From contig NZ_JAKRKC020000001.1 in assembly GCF_022664455.2 (NCBI RefSeq), positions 5,089,001 to 5,153,000 of the forward strand: a DNA stretch of 64,000 nucleotides, read 5' to 3'. How positions within the stretch are numbered: position 1 is the first letter of the stretch; every line of letters begins with the position of its first letter. Below the pieces are notes generated by a model. That model saw only the letters and a list, made by a program, of their open reading frames with translations, did not search any database and was not told the origin of the DNA. Below, one piece after another: positions 16,173 through 26,064 of this stretch. The DNA comes from Actinomadura luzonensis. GTDB taxonomy: Bacteria > Actinomycetota > Actinomycetes > Streptosporangiales > Streptosporangiaceae. The position numbers and the translations under genes were made by a program.

Positions 16173-17033
16173 CTAGACCGGCCGCGCCGATGCGGGGACA
16201 TCCTCGAAGTCGGCGCTGCGGGCGGTCTCGGCCCACCGCTCGACCTCCTCCAGGCCGCGCCGGTGGACACGCGAGATGCGCTCGACCGCCTCGCGCCCGA
16301 GCGGCAGCCGCAGCGGCACCTCGTCGCCGTGCGCGAGGGACACGATGATCCCGGCCGCCCGCGCCGGGTCGCCCTCCTGGCGGCCGTCGGCCCCGGCCAT
16401 GTCCGCGCGGACGCCGGCGAGCAGGTCGCGGTAGGTGGCGGACGGCTCGGCGAACTCGATCACGTCGCCCCCGTTGAAGCCGGTCCTGAACCGGCTGGGC
16501 TCGACGAGCATCACCCGGATCCCGAACGGCGCGACCTCCCCGGCCAGGGCCTCGGACCAGCCTTCGAGGGCGAACTTCGACGCCGAGTACGCCGACACGC
16601 CGGGGAACGACATCCGCCCGCCCTGGCTGCTCATCTGCACGATCGTCCCGGTGCCCCGCTCCCGCATCGCGGGCAGCGCCGCCCGGACGAGCGCGGCGGG
16701 GCCGAACAGGTGCAGCTCCATCAGCTCCCGCAACTGCGCGTCGCCGACCTCCTCGGCCGCGCCGACCACCGCCCGGCCCGCGTTGTTGACCAGCACGTCG
16801 AGCTGGCCGAAGCGGTCGAGGGTGTCACGGACGAGGCCCGCGGCCGCGGCGAGGTCCCGGACGTCGAACGTCGCGACCAGGCAGCTGTCCGGGTGCTTCG
16901 CCTCCAGATCGGCCACGCTCCCGGGCCGGCGCACCGCCGCCACCACGTTGTCGCCCGCCGCGAGCGCCGACTCCGCCAGGGCGCGGCCGAACCCGCGGGA
17001 CGCGCCGGTGATGATCCAGGTCTGTGTCGTCAT
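16173..17033 (-). CDS. SDR-family NAD(P)-dependent oxidoreductase
   Basis: A 286-residue classical short-chain dehydrogenase. The cofactor loop TGASRGFG is at residues 10-17, NNAG follows after the DxxD segment, and the catalytic Ser (QMSSQGG) and YSASK are in order. The C-terminal extension beyond residue 200 matches the group annotated as 3-oxoacyl reductase or retinol-dehydrogenase-like. It heads an operon with the MerR regulator, whose dyad lies in the promoter. Substrate unknown. Confidence 0.88.
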   Translation of the reverse strand: MTTQTWIITGASRGFGRALAESALAAGDNVVAAVRRPGSVADLEAKHPDSCLVATFDVRDLAAAAGLVRDTLDRFGQLDVLVNNAGRAVVGAAEEVGDAQLRELMELHLFGPAALVRAALPAMRERGTGTIVQMSSQGGRMSFPGVSAYSASKFALEGWSEALAGEVAPFGIRVMLVEPSRFRTGFNGGDVIEFAEPSATYRDLLAGVRADMAGADGRQEGDPARAAGIIVSLAHGDEVPLRLPLGREAVERISRVHRRGLEEVERWAETARSADFEDVPASARPV

Positions 17034-17040
17034 GGCAGGG

Positions 17041-17071
17041 ACGCTATGCCTTCGAGCGCGCTCCAACGCAA
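17041..17071 (-). promoter_or_regulatory. MerR-type promoter: 19-bp spacer with internal dyad
   Basis: On the minus strand, -35 TTGCGT (17071-17066) and -10 TAGCGT (17046-17041) are separated by exactly 19 bp. The spacer is almost filled by the near-perfect dyad TTCGAGCGCGCTCCAA (17051-17066, plus-strand reading). Over-long spacers with a central palindrome are the hallmark of MerR-activated promoters. The SDR ATG follows the -10 by 7 nt, implying a leaderless mRNA. Confidence 0.65.
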
Positions 17072-17106
17072 ACCGGCGTGACCACCACGACCAGGACCGC
17101 GCCCGC

Positions 17107-20100
17107 CTAACGCGCCAGGCCGACCAGCACGTACGGCGCCCACAGCTCGGGTTCGGCGGGCCCGTACAGGTCGCGGAGCGCCAGGACGGCCGCGCGCAGC
17201 GCCTCGGCCGGGTCGGCGCCGGCGCGCGACCTGGTGTGGAAGTCGCGCATGAGCGCCCGGGTGATCTCCGGGGCGGGCGGCCAGAGGGTGAGGAGGGCCG
17301 CCCTGACACCCGCGTGGAGGAACGCGTGCCCGAGAGCGGCGATCCCGTCACCGGCCGGGGCCGGGGCGTGACCGGTGAGGACGACCAGGCGGGCCCGCAG
17401 GTGCACGCTCATGAGCCGGCTGCCCGTCAGCACTCCGTCGGCCAGGCGCACACCTCCCGCGAACGGATCGCGGGCCCCCGTGACCGCGTCGGCCGACAGG
17501 TGGACGACGTCCCAGCTCCCGGCGAGGCGGGCGGAGGTCGCGGCCCGGCCGGTGCGGGGGTCGGCGCCCAGCAGGGCCGCCGTCTCGGCGGCGACGGCGG
17601 CGTCCGCCTCGGTGCCGAAGCCCATCACGAGGGACGCGCCCCCGGCCCGCACCGGCGTGCCACGCGCCACGCGGGCCAGGACCGCGGCGGACGGGGCGTA
17701 GGTCACGGCACACCGTTCGAGCAGGGGCGGGCCGCCGCCCGGAGCGAGGGCGTGGAGCGGGACGCGGTGCAGCTCCCGGTCCGGGAACAGGTGCAGCATC
17801 GTCAGGTCGTCGCCGAGTTCCTGGAGCGCGTCGGCCAGCAGCAGGTCGGCCAGGCGGCGCCACAGGTCGAGGCGGCGCCGGCGGGCCGTGAGGTCGAACA
17901 GGCCGGGGCGTTCGCCGTCGACGGTCGCCGCGAACGCCGCCAGCAGGGCGGGGTCGGCGGCCGACGGGAACGCCCGGGGTTCGGGCCAGCCGGTGCGGTG
18001 CGCCAGCACGGTGATGCCGTCCGCGCCCAGGTGGAAGCCCAGCAGGCCGGTCGGCTCGCCGCGTGTGACCAGGGCGTCCAGCTCGGTGCGGGCCGGCGGC
18101 GCCGCTCGCCGCGCGGCCACGTGGCCGGGCGCCAGGGGCTCCAGGTGCTGCCACAGGGTCTCCAGCTCCTCCCGTACGCCGCGGGCGCGGTGCACGAGGG
18201 CGGCGGCTTGCCCGGGGTCCCGGGTCCGGCCGGCGGCCGCCATGAGGAGGCGGGCCTGGCCGAGCTCGCGTTCCTCGCGCTCCAGCAGCTCCATGGGGAC
18301 GCCCGGGGGCGCGGGCCAGCGCCCGTCGCCCAGCCGGGCGGCCAGCGCGTGGGCCTTGGCCTGCTCGGCCCGCGTCCAGGCGGTCAGGCCGCGCTGCAGG
18401 CGGACGGCGAGCGAGACCGCGTCGTCGAGGACGGCTCGCCGGCCCCCACCTGAAGCGGGCGGGGCGGACAAGGCGGACGGGACGGACAAGGCGGGCGGGA
18501 CGGACAAGGCGGGCGGGACGGACAAGGCGGGCGGGACGGACAAGGCGGGCGGGGTGGACAAGGCGGGCAGGGCGCAGGCGCGTTCGGTGTCGGCGAGGGC
18601 GGCGGCGAGGTCGCCGAGCCGGGCGGAGGCGGCGGCGCGGTGTTCCAGGGCGACGCCCAGCGCCGGTTCGTGCCCCAGCTCCTCCAGCAGCTCGACGGCC
18701 CTGGACAGGCGGTCGCGGGCCCGCGCGGGGTCGGCGGCGGCGAGGTCCAGGGCGCCGAGGGCGGTCAGCGCGAGTGCTTCGCCGCCCTCGAACCCGATCC
18801 GCCGGGCCAGGCCGAGCGCCTCGTCCAGGCAGGCACGAGGCGAGAAGGCCGCGACGGGGGGCGGGACCGGGGTCGCGGACGAGGGCGGGAGGGCGGCGAG
18901 GGAGAGGAGGGTCAGGACCGTGGCGCGGTCGTCGCCGGTCTCGCGGTGAGCGGTCAGGGCGCGTTCGAGGAGGGGGACGGCCTCGGCGCTCTCGCCGCGC
19001 AGGACGTGCACGAGGGCGAGGTCGGCGTAGTCGTCGCCCAGCCCGGCCGGCTCGGCGCGCTCCTCGCGCAACGCGACGGCGTCCCGGTAGAGGGAGGCGG
19101 CGGCGTCCAGCTCGCCCAGCTTGAGATGCAGGGCGGCGCGGGCGGACAGGAGCGGGGCGCGCAGGGCACGCCAGACCGGCGCCGTGGTGAGCGCCAGGCC
19201 CTCGTCGCAGACGCGGGCGGCGTCCGTCCAGCGGGCCTGGTCGGTGAGGGCCAGGGTCAGCGCGGTCAGGGCGTGGACCAGGGGTGCGGGCAGGGCCGGG
19301 CCCGGGTCGTCGCGGGCCAGCTGCACGGCGCGGGTGAGGTGGCCGATCGCCTCGTCGGGACGGCCCAGCGCGCGGGCCGCGGCGCCCAGGTTGCGCAGGT
19401 GCTCGACCAGGCGGGCGTCACGCAGCTCGCAGCCTTCGGCCGCGTGGCTGTAGGCGGCGGTGAGGTCGCCCAGGGACAGGCAGTAGGAGGACAGCTTGGC
19501 CAGGAGATGGGAACGGTCCTGCGGGAGCAGGGCGTTCCTGTCCGGCGAGGGAACGGGTCCCTTCCCGGGTGGAGGGTGTCCTGCCTGCGGTGGTGCCGGC
19601 TGCGGGGCTTCCGCGGGGGGTGCGGTGTCGCCGGGGAGGGGAGGGCGGGACTGGGCGAGGGTCTGCTCGGCGATGGCGCGGGCCAGGGGGAGGTCGCCGG
19701 CGGACTCGGCCTCCTCCAGGCGGAGCCACGTCTCCAGGCGTTCCGTGGCCGGCGGGACGGGGGTCAGGGGGGCCGCCCGGAGCGCGGCCACGGCTTCGGC
19801 CAGGGTGGCCCGGCCCCTGGTGAGGTCGCCGAGGGCGAGCTGGAGGGCGGCCACCCGGGCCAGGACGTCGGCGTCGAGCCCGCCCGAGGACGCCATCGCC
19901 GCGACGATCTCGAACGGCGCCGCGGCGCCCGCCACCCGTGACCCCGCCGCCTCGCCGGGCTCGGCCGCCCCTGCCGGCGCGGAGGCGGGCGTCATGCCCG
20001 GGGCGGCTGTCGTACCAGGGGCAGGGGGCGCACTGGAGGCGGGGGTCGCACTGGAGGCGAGGGTCCTGGTGGAGGCGGGGATCCTGGCGGAAATGGGGGC

Positions 20101-23100
20101 GGGGGGATTCGGCGGGGTCGGGTGGGGTGGGGCGGTGAGGCCGGATTCCAGGGCGGCGCGGGCGCGGCGGTAGTCGCCGCGTTCCTCCAGGGCGAAGCCG
20201 AGCTTGAGCGCGGTGAGGGCGGCCAGCCGGGGCTGGGCGGCGGCCTGGAAGGCGGTCACCGCGCGTTCGAGGGCGTCGATCCGGGCGGGCAGGTCTCCGA
20301 GGCGGGCGGCGAGTGAGGCCAGGCGGTCGTGGGCGACGGCCTGCTTCAGCGGGTCGGCGGCGGCCAGGCCGAGGGCGGCGTGCAGGCGTTCCCCGGCGTC
20401 GTGCAGCTCGCCGACGCGCTCGTCCAGGACGGCGCGGTGCAGGGTGGCGAGGAAGAGGGCGTCCAGGTCGCCCTCGGCGGCGGCCAGCTCCATGGCGCGG
20501 TCCAGGTCCGTGCCCGCCTCCTCCGTGCCCGCCTCTTCCGTGCCCGCCTCTTCCGTGCCCGCCTCTTCCGTGCCCGCCTCTTCTGTGCCCGCCCCCTTCG
20601 TGCCCGCCTCGTCCGGACGGCCGAGCGCGGACAGGGCGGCCGCGCGCATGGTGAGCGCCGTGGCCTCCTTGGCGGCGGCACGCAACCGGGCGAATATCCC
20701 GGCCGCCGCCCCGAACTCCTCCAGCGCCCGCCCCGCCTCCCCCTGCGCGTAGGCCAGGGCGCCCAGGTTGTAGCGGACGGAGGCGCAGCCGTCCAGGTGG
20801 CCGATGGCCCGGTACTCGTGGTCGGCCAGCTCGAACGCGGCCCGCGCGCCCGCCGGGTCGCCGGTGGCGCGGCGGCGCTGCGCGATGCGGTACCACTCGT
20901 CGGCGGGCTCGCGCCGGCCGCCCCGGCGTCGGACGACCTCGACCAGGCGGGCCTCGCAGGCGGCGGCCTGCGCGCGGTGCCCGCGCCCGGACAGCAGCAC
21001 GGCGTGGGCGTCCAGCGCGGCAGGCGTCCTCCCAGGCGCCCGCGGCCTCCAACTCGATCGCGCAGGCGGCCAGGCGTTCCAGGGACGCGGCGAGGTCGCC
21101 CTGGTCGACGGCGGCGCGGGCGGCCGGGACCAGCACCAGGGCCGCTTCCCGCGGCTCCCCCAGCGTCGCGTACAGCTCGCGGGCCCGGGCCGCGCAGGAC
21201 AGCGCGGCCGCGGGGTCGTGGGCGGCGAGGTAGGCGTCGGCGGCGCGTACCTGGTGGGCGGCCTCGGCGGCGGCCAGACCGGCGCCCGCGCACAGGGCGG
21301 CGGCCCGCAGGTGCTGCTCGACGGCGGCGGCCGGGTCGCCCGCGCGCAGGAGCACATCGCCGAGGTGGCCGAGCTGCTCCGCCTCGGCGCCGGGGTCGCC
21401 GAGCGTGCGGTGGACGGCCGCGGCGCGGTCGAACGCCTCGGCGGCGCGGGTGAGGTCGTTCAGGTGGTCGTGGTTGAAGCCCTGGGTGGCCAGGGCGTGG
21501 GCGGTGCGGGCGCGGTCGCCCTCCTCGTCGAACGCGGCCGCGGCGCGGGTCAGGACCAGGTCGGCGGTGTGGCGGCGGCCCAGGCCGGTGAGCTGGAGCG
21601 CGGTGTCGAGCAGGAACGCCCCCCGGCCGCCGGCCGGCTCCCGCCCGGTGGCGGGCCGGGCGGCGTGGTGGCGTTCGGCGTAGCGGAGGAGTCTCAGGGT
21701 CAAGGGCTCGTCGGACGTATGCAGGGCCAGGTCGGTGGCGGCCCGGGCCAGGTGCTCGTCGACGGGCAGGGCGGCCGGGTCGGTGAGGAGGGCGTCGAGC
21801 TGGGCCAGCAGGTCGGGGTCGCCGTCCCGCGCCAGCGCCAGGGACTCGCCGAGGTCGCGCGGGTCGCCGAGCAGGGAGAAGCGGGCGAGCAGCGCGCGGG
21901 CCAGCAGCCGCTGCGCGGAGGCCGGGTCGCGGGAGCCCTTGACGGCCAGCTCGGTGGCCTGGCGGGCGGCCAGGACGGCGCCGTCGAGGTCTTCCGCGCG
22001 GCGCCCGGCGGTGGGCCCGGCGGTGGGCCCGGCGGTGGGCCCGGCGGTGGGCCCGGCGGTGGGCCCGGCGGTGGGCCCGGCGGTGGGCCCGGCGGTGGGC
22101 GCGGCGTAGTCCTGGGAGGCGGCGTCGTCCTGGAGGTGGGTGGCGCGCTCGCGGAGCAGCTCGGACAGCAGCGTGTACGCCTCCAGGCGGGAGGTCAGGC
22201 GGTCGCCGGTGTCCAGGGCCTCGCGCAGGGCGGTGATCGCCTCGGCGGCGGCGGGCGGGGTGAGGCGGAGGCGGAGCGCCCGGGCGAGGAGGAGCAGGAC
22301 GTCGGGACGGGCCGGGTCGTCCGCTGGGTGGGCGGCGAGGGCGGTGCGGGCGGCCGTCACGGGGGCGGACGGGTCGCCGCCGGTCGTCAGGGTGTGTTCG
22401 AGGAGGGCGGTGGCGAGGTCGGACAGGAGGCGCGGGCGGTCGGGGTGGCCGGAGGGGATCGTGCGGGCGGCCTCGCGGAGGGTTTCCAGGGCGACGTCCA
22501 GGTCGGGCTGGTCGCCGGTCGTCTCGTAGCGGTGCCAGCGGCGTTCGCCGAGCAGGGCCAGGCGGGCGTGCGGGTCGGCGGCGAGCCGGCGGGCCAGGTC
22601 GTAGGTGACGCGGCTGCCGCCCCACCCGGCGGCGAGACCGCCGAAGGCGGCCCGGGGGGCTGGAGGCGAGGGGTCGTGAAAGGGGCGGGGGTGGGTGGCG
22701 GCGGGCGGCGGGATAGCTCCGGGGCCGGAGGTGGTGGGCGGCGGCGGGGTCGTGCCGGGGCCGGAGGTGGTGGCCCCAAGATCGAAGGCGGTCCCGGGAT
22801 CGGAGGCGGTCCCAGGATCAGGGGTGGTCCCGTGATCGGAGGTGGTTCCGGGATCGGAGGCGGTTCCGGGATCGGAGGTGGGCGGGGTGCTGGGGTCGTC
22901 GGGGAGGGCGGCGGCCGGGACGACGGCCGCGGGGTCGTCGCCCGCGGCGAGGTCAGCGGCGAGGAAACCGGCGGGTTCGGACGCGCGGGCGGGGGCGGCG
23001 GCCGTGGCCGAGGTGGCGGCCGTGGCCGGGGTGGCGGCCGTGGCCGGAGTGGCGGCCGTGGCCGGAGTGGCAGCGGTCGCCGGGGTGGCAGGGGTCCCGG

Positions 23101-24112
23101 GGGTCGCGGGGGTGGTGGGGGTGGCGGGGGTGGTGGGGAGGCCGAGGGCTTGGAGCATTTCGTGGCCGGCCTCCAGCGACCGCTCGTCCCCCGTGACCAC
23201 GTACCATTCGACCAGCCCCGCCGCGTACGGCCCCAGCACCCCGGGATGCGCCCACTCCTCGTGCCAGAAGTCCAGCGCGCACTGCCCCACCCGGATGAAG
23301 GCGAGCAGGTCGTCGTCCAGGCTGGAGCGGGCGGCCCGGGCCTGGGCCAGCTCGACGAGCGTGAGCAGCGCCCGCGAGCGGTCGCGCGAGCCCGGCTCGG
23401 ACTCGGCGGCCGTCAGGTACGCCCGCACCAGCTCCTCCTCGTCGGGCACGGCCAGGGCGAGGGCCGCGGCCAGCTCCGCCAGGTGGGCGGGCTCCCCCGG
23501 CGCCCCCAGCGCGGCCCGGAACAGCACGTGCACGGCGTCGTCGATGAGCTCCCGCTCGCCCGTCTGCCCGAACAGCCGCACCAGCCCGTCGCCGAGCAGC
23601 GCCAGCGCGCCCGGCGCCCAGGACGGGTCGGCGGAGCGGGCGGCCTGCTGCAGCAGCAGCTCGCCGAGCCGTTCGGCGGCCTCGGCGGCGGGCCGGGCCA
23701 CGGCGCGCCCGACGAGGGCGTGGATCAGGAGCCCCACATGCCGGTACGCTCCCGGGTCGACGTGCCGGAACACCTCCTCGACCAGCCCCGCCCAGGTGGC
23801 GGCCGTGTCGCCGGGCGGGACGCGCGCCCCGCGCAGCTTCTCCGGCAGCCGTCCCGGGTCGAGCACGGCCACGGCGGCGAAGAACGCGCCGGCGACGGCC
23901 GCGTCCTGGTTGGTGCGCGGGTCGAGCCGGTAGCGGGCCAGGTGGAGCAGGCCGATCAGCCGCCAGGTGGCCGCGTCGGTGCGGTCGCCGGCGCAGGCCC
24001 GCATCGCCCGTTCGGCCTCGGCCAGCGCCTCGGGATCCCAGATCAGCTCGGGGTCCGCGGCCTGCTCGAAGCGCTCGATGCGGGCGGCCAGCGCCCCGGC
24101 CGGATCGGTCAT
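17107..24112 (-). CDS. giant TPR-CHAT protein with degenerate protease domain, one apparent frame shift
   Basis: From ATG 24112 to the stop at 17107 there are 7,006 nt: 2,335 codons plus one surplus base. Dropping the base at about 21022 joins WEDA to AALDAHAVLL and restores one frame. Residues about 1-2000 are helical TPR-like repeats (for example EQLGHLGDVLLRAGDPAAAVEQHL). The last ~330 are a CHAT domain, a caspase-like fold. The catalytic pair is missing: where CHAT proteases have HLATHG this has HLSADA (Asp near 2208), and LSAC is LTGH (His near 2248). CHAT-TPR proteins act in bacterial conflict and gasdermin-type cell death; this one would be a scaffold or pseudo-protease. GTG 24118 is an alternative start. 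Confidence 0.75.
18463..18570 (-). repeat. 18-bp minisatellite in TPR-CHAT gene
   Basis: About five to six copies of GACAAGGCGGGCGGGACG (plus-strand reading), coding for tandem (A)LSVPP units in a linker shortly before the CHAT domain. The unit is a multiple of three, so copy-number change keeps the frame. Confidence 0.8.
20505..20610 (-). repeat. 15-bp minisatellite in TPR-CHAT gene
   Basis: Seven tandem imperfect copies of a 15-bp unit (GTGCCCGCCTCTTCC, plus-strand reading) coding for EEAGT pentapeptides between TPR segments. Confidence 0.8.
22005..22108 (-). repeat. 12-bp minisatellite in TPR-CHAT gene
   Basis: Eight near-identical tandem copies of GGCGGTGGGCCC (plus-strand reading), coding for (PTAG)n. 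This is the most homogeneous of the repeats in the gene and so probably the most recently expanded. Confidence 0.85.
22780..23140 (-). repeat. compound low-complexity repeats in TPR-CHAT gene
   Basis: Two adjacent arrays. At about 22780-22885, imperfect 18-bp units code for SDPGTT-like repeats. At about 22990-23130, GTGGCCGGGGTGGCGGCC-like units code for ATPATA repeats. Together they form a disordered linker of about 110 residues between folded helical segments. Confidence 0.7.
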
Positions 24113-24294
24113 GGGCACAGGCTCTCACCGGCGCGCGCCCGCGTACAGCCGAGCGGCCGGGCCAGTCGATCATGACGGCGGCCGTGACGTGGGTCATGGC
24201 GGCGGCGGTGACGGCTGTCACGAAGGCGGCCAACTCTTCGTACAGACCGGCGGGGCGACGGTGCAGGTGCGCCGCTGGTGGGTAGGTCGCGGGC

Positions 24295-24699
24295 ATGCTC
24301 TATGGCAAGGAACACGTCAAGCGTTATCAGGAGACCGGCGGGGCGGAGGGCCACGACTGGAACAACACCACCGTCCTCCTGCTGACCACGAAGGGCCGCA
24401 GCTCGGGGCAGCCCTACACCACGCCGCTGATCTACCAGCGGTACGGCGACGACTACGTGATCGTCGCCTCCTACGGCGGCGCGCCCGACGACCCCCAGTG
24501 GTACAAGAACCTCATGGCCGAGCCTGAGGTCGAGGTGCAGGTCAAGGACGACAAGTTCAAGGCCAGGGCGCGCACGGCCCGGCCGGAGGAGAAGCCCGAC
24601 ATGTGGCGGGTCATGGCGGCGACCTGGCCCCAGTACGACGAGTACCAGCAGAAGACGGACCGGGAGATCCCCGTCGTGGTGCTCGAACGGACGCAGTGA
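24295..24699 (+). CDS. deazaflavin(F420)-dependent nitroreductase-family protein
   Basis: A 134-residue split-barrel protein of the Ddn family (PF04075). The hallmark segments are TTVLLLTTKGRSSGQPYTTPLIYQRYGDDYVIVASYGGAPDDPQWYKNL and VKDDKFKARART; the KGRSSG loop binds the F420 phosphate in characterised members. Ddn-like enzymes use reduced F420 to reduce quinones or nitro compounds. The first residues (MLYGKEHVKRYQETGG) are the usual family N-terminus. It is convergent with glgM, with a hairpin between them. Confidence 0.88.
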   Translation: MLYGKEHVKRYQETGGAEGHDWNNTTVLLLTTKGRSSGQPYTTPLIYQRYGDDYVIVASYGGAPDDPQWYKNLMAEPEVEVQVKDDKFKARARTARPEEKPDMWRVMAATWPQYDEYQQKTDREIPVVVLERTQ

Positions 24700-24708
24700 T
24701 CCGCCGCC

Positions 24709-24730
24709 CCGGCGGGGTCCGCCCCGCCGG
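24709..24730. terminator. hairpin terminator
   Basis: A perfect 9-bp stem, CCGGCGGGG (24709-24717) with CCCCGCCGG (24722-24730), and a TCCG tetraloop. It lies in the 38-bp gap between the convergent nitroreductase and glgM genes. Confidence 0.7.
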
Positions 24731-24737
24731 GCGCGGT

Positions 24738-25904
24738 TCACAGCTTGGCGTACAGGTCCGCGGTGCGGTGGGCGATGCGCTCCCAGGAGAAGTGCTCGAC
24801 CGCCCGCGCCCGTCCGGCAAGCCCCATGGCCCTGGCCCGGCCGGGGTCGCCGAGCAGCGCGTTGACCCGCTCGGCGAGGTCGGCGGCGAAGCGCTCGGGG
24901 TCGTGCGGGGTGCCGTCGCGGTCCTGTTCGACGGGCACGAGCAGGCCGGTCTCGCCGTCGGCGACGACCTCGGGGATGCCGCCGGTGGCGGTCGCGACCA
25001 CGGCCGTCTCGCAGGCCATCGCCTCCAGGTTGACGATGCCCATGGGCTCGTACACCGACGGGCACACGAACACGGTGGCGTGCGTCAGGAGCTGGATGAC
25101 CTCGGGCTTGGGCAGCATCTCCTGGATCCAGAGCACGCCGTCGCGGTCGAGGTCGCGCACCAGCCCGCTCACCTCGGCGGCGATCTCGGGGGTGTCGGGC
25201 GCGCCCGCGCAGAGCACGAGCTGGGCGGCGGGGTCGAACGAGCGGGCCGCGTGCAGCAGGTGCACCAGGCCCTTCTGGCGGGTGATGCGGCCCACGAAGA
25301 TCACGTACGGGCGGCCGGGGTCGACGCCGTGCTTGTCGAGGACGGCGGTGCCGGGGTCGGGGGCGTACTCGGCGGTGTCGATGCCGTTGTGGATGACGGT
25401 GACCTTCTCCGGCGCGATCTCCGGGTAGGCGGCCAGCACGTCGCGGCGCATGCCCGCCGACACGGCGATGACGGCGTCGGCGGCGGCCAGGGCGGTGCGC
25501 TCGGCCCAGGAGGAGATCGTGTAGCCGCCGCCGAGCTGCTCGGCCTTCCACGGCCGCAGCGGCTCCAGGCTGTGCGTGGTGATCACGTGCGGGACGCCGT
25601 GCAGCATCTTCGCGACATGCCCGGCGAAGTTGGCGTACCAGGTATGGGAGTGCACGACGTCGGCGCCCTCGCAGGCGGCGGCCATCTCCAGGTCCACGCC
25701 GAGCACCTGGAGTGCGGCGTTGGCCCGCTCCAGCCCGCCCGGCACCCGGTAGGCGGACACGCCCGGCTCGTCGCGGTCGGCGCCGAAGCAGCGCACCCGG
25801 ACGTCGGCCAGCCGGCGCAGCTCTCTGGCGAGGTATTCCATGTGCACCCCGGCGCCGCCGTACACCTCGGGCGGGTACTCCCGGCTGAGCAGATCAACAC
25901 GCAT
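24738..25904 (-). CDS. glgM: GT4 glycogen/maltose-1-phosphate synthase (GlgM-like)
   Basis: A 388-residue GT4 (GT-B fold) glycosyltransferase. The N-terminal MRVDLLSREYPPEVYGGAGVH binds the nucleotide-sugar/acceptor cleft, and CPSVYEPMGIVNLEAM carries the E-x7-E motif of retaining GT4 enzymes. The short length and divergence from glgC match mycobacterial Rv1212c, which makes maltose-1-phosphate from ADP-glucose and glucose-1-phosphate for the GlgE alpha-glucan route. Databases often call it GlgA. ATG 25904 is preceded 7 nt by TAAGGT, so initiation is likely leaderless. No glgE, glgB or treS is in the window. Confidence 0.9.
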   Translation of the reverse strand: MRVDLLSREYPPEVYGGAGVHMEYLARELRRLADVRVRCFGADRDEPGVSAYRVPGGLERANAALQVLGVDLEMAAACEGADVVHSHTWYANFAGHVAKMLHGVPHVITTHSLEPLRPWKAEQLGGGYTISSWAERTALAAADAVIAVSAGMRRDVLAAYPEIAPEKVTVIHNGIDTAEYAPDPGTAVLDKHGVDPGRPYVIFVGRITRQKGLVHLLHAARSFDPAAQLVLCAGAPDTPEIAAEVSGLVRDLDRDGVLWIQEMLPKPEVIQLLTHATVFVCPSVYEPMGIVNLEAMACETAVVATATGGIPEVVADGETGLLVPVEQDRDGTPHDPERFAADLAERVNALLGDPGRARAMGLAGRARAVEHFSWERIAHRTADLYAKL

Positions 25905-26064
25905 AGGGACGACCTTACGATCAACGCGAGCATAGGGAACACAATCGACATGCCCAGGGTTCGTAACCCCGGCCAGGCCATCAGGCGGCAAATCCGGACA
26001 CAAAGGAAGTTCACCGTGCCGGGATTCGTCGATAGATCGGCCATTTGAGGGTAGCGTCTCGGGC
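25905..26064. promoter_or_regulatory. divergent leaderless promoters of glgM and glgC
   Basis: The 160-bp region holds TAAGGT on the minus strand (25917-25912), 7 nt before glgM ATG, and TAGCGT on the plus strand (26052-26057), 7 nt before glgC ATG. Neither has a Shine-Dalgarno or a good -35, suggesting activator-dependent or weak promoters. No clear dyad was recognised. Confidence 0.45.

Noticed and set aside
22005..22108. 12-bp GGCGGTGGGCCC array as a replication iteron or attachment site
   Set aside because: It is in frame within a gene and codes for PTAG repeats; no AT-rich region or replication gene is near.
20122..24175. Very long plus-strand open frame (about 1,100 codons) rich in Gly and Gln, antisense to the TPR-CHAT gene
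   Set aside because: High GC keeps antisense frames open. Its third-position bias is wrong and it has no domain; the minus-strand gene explains the region.
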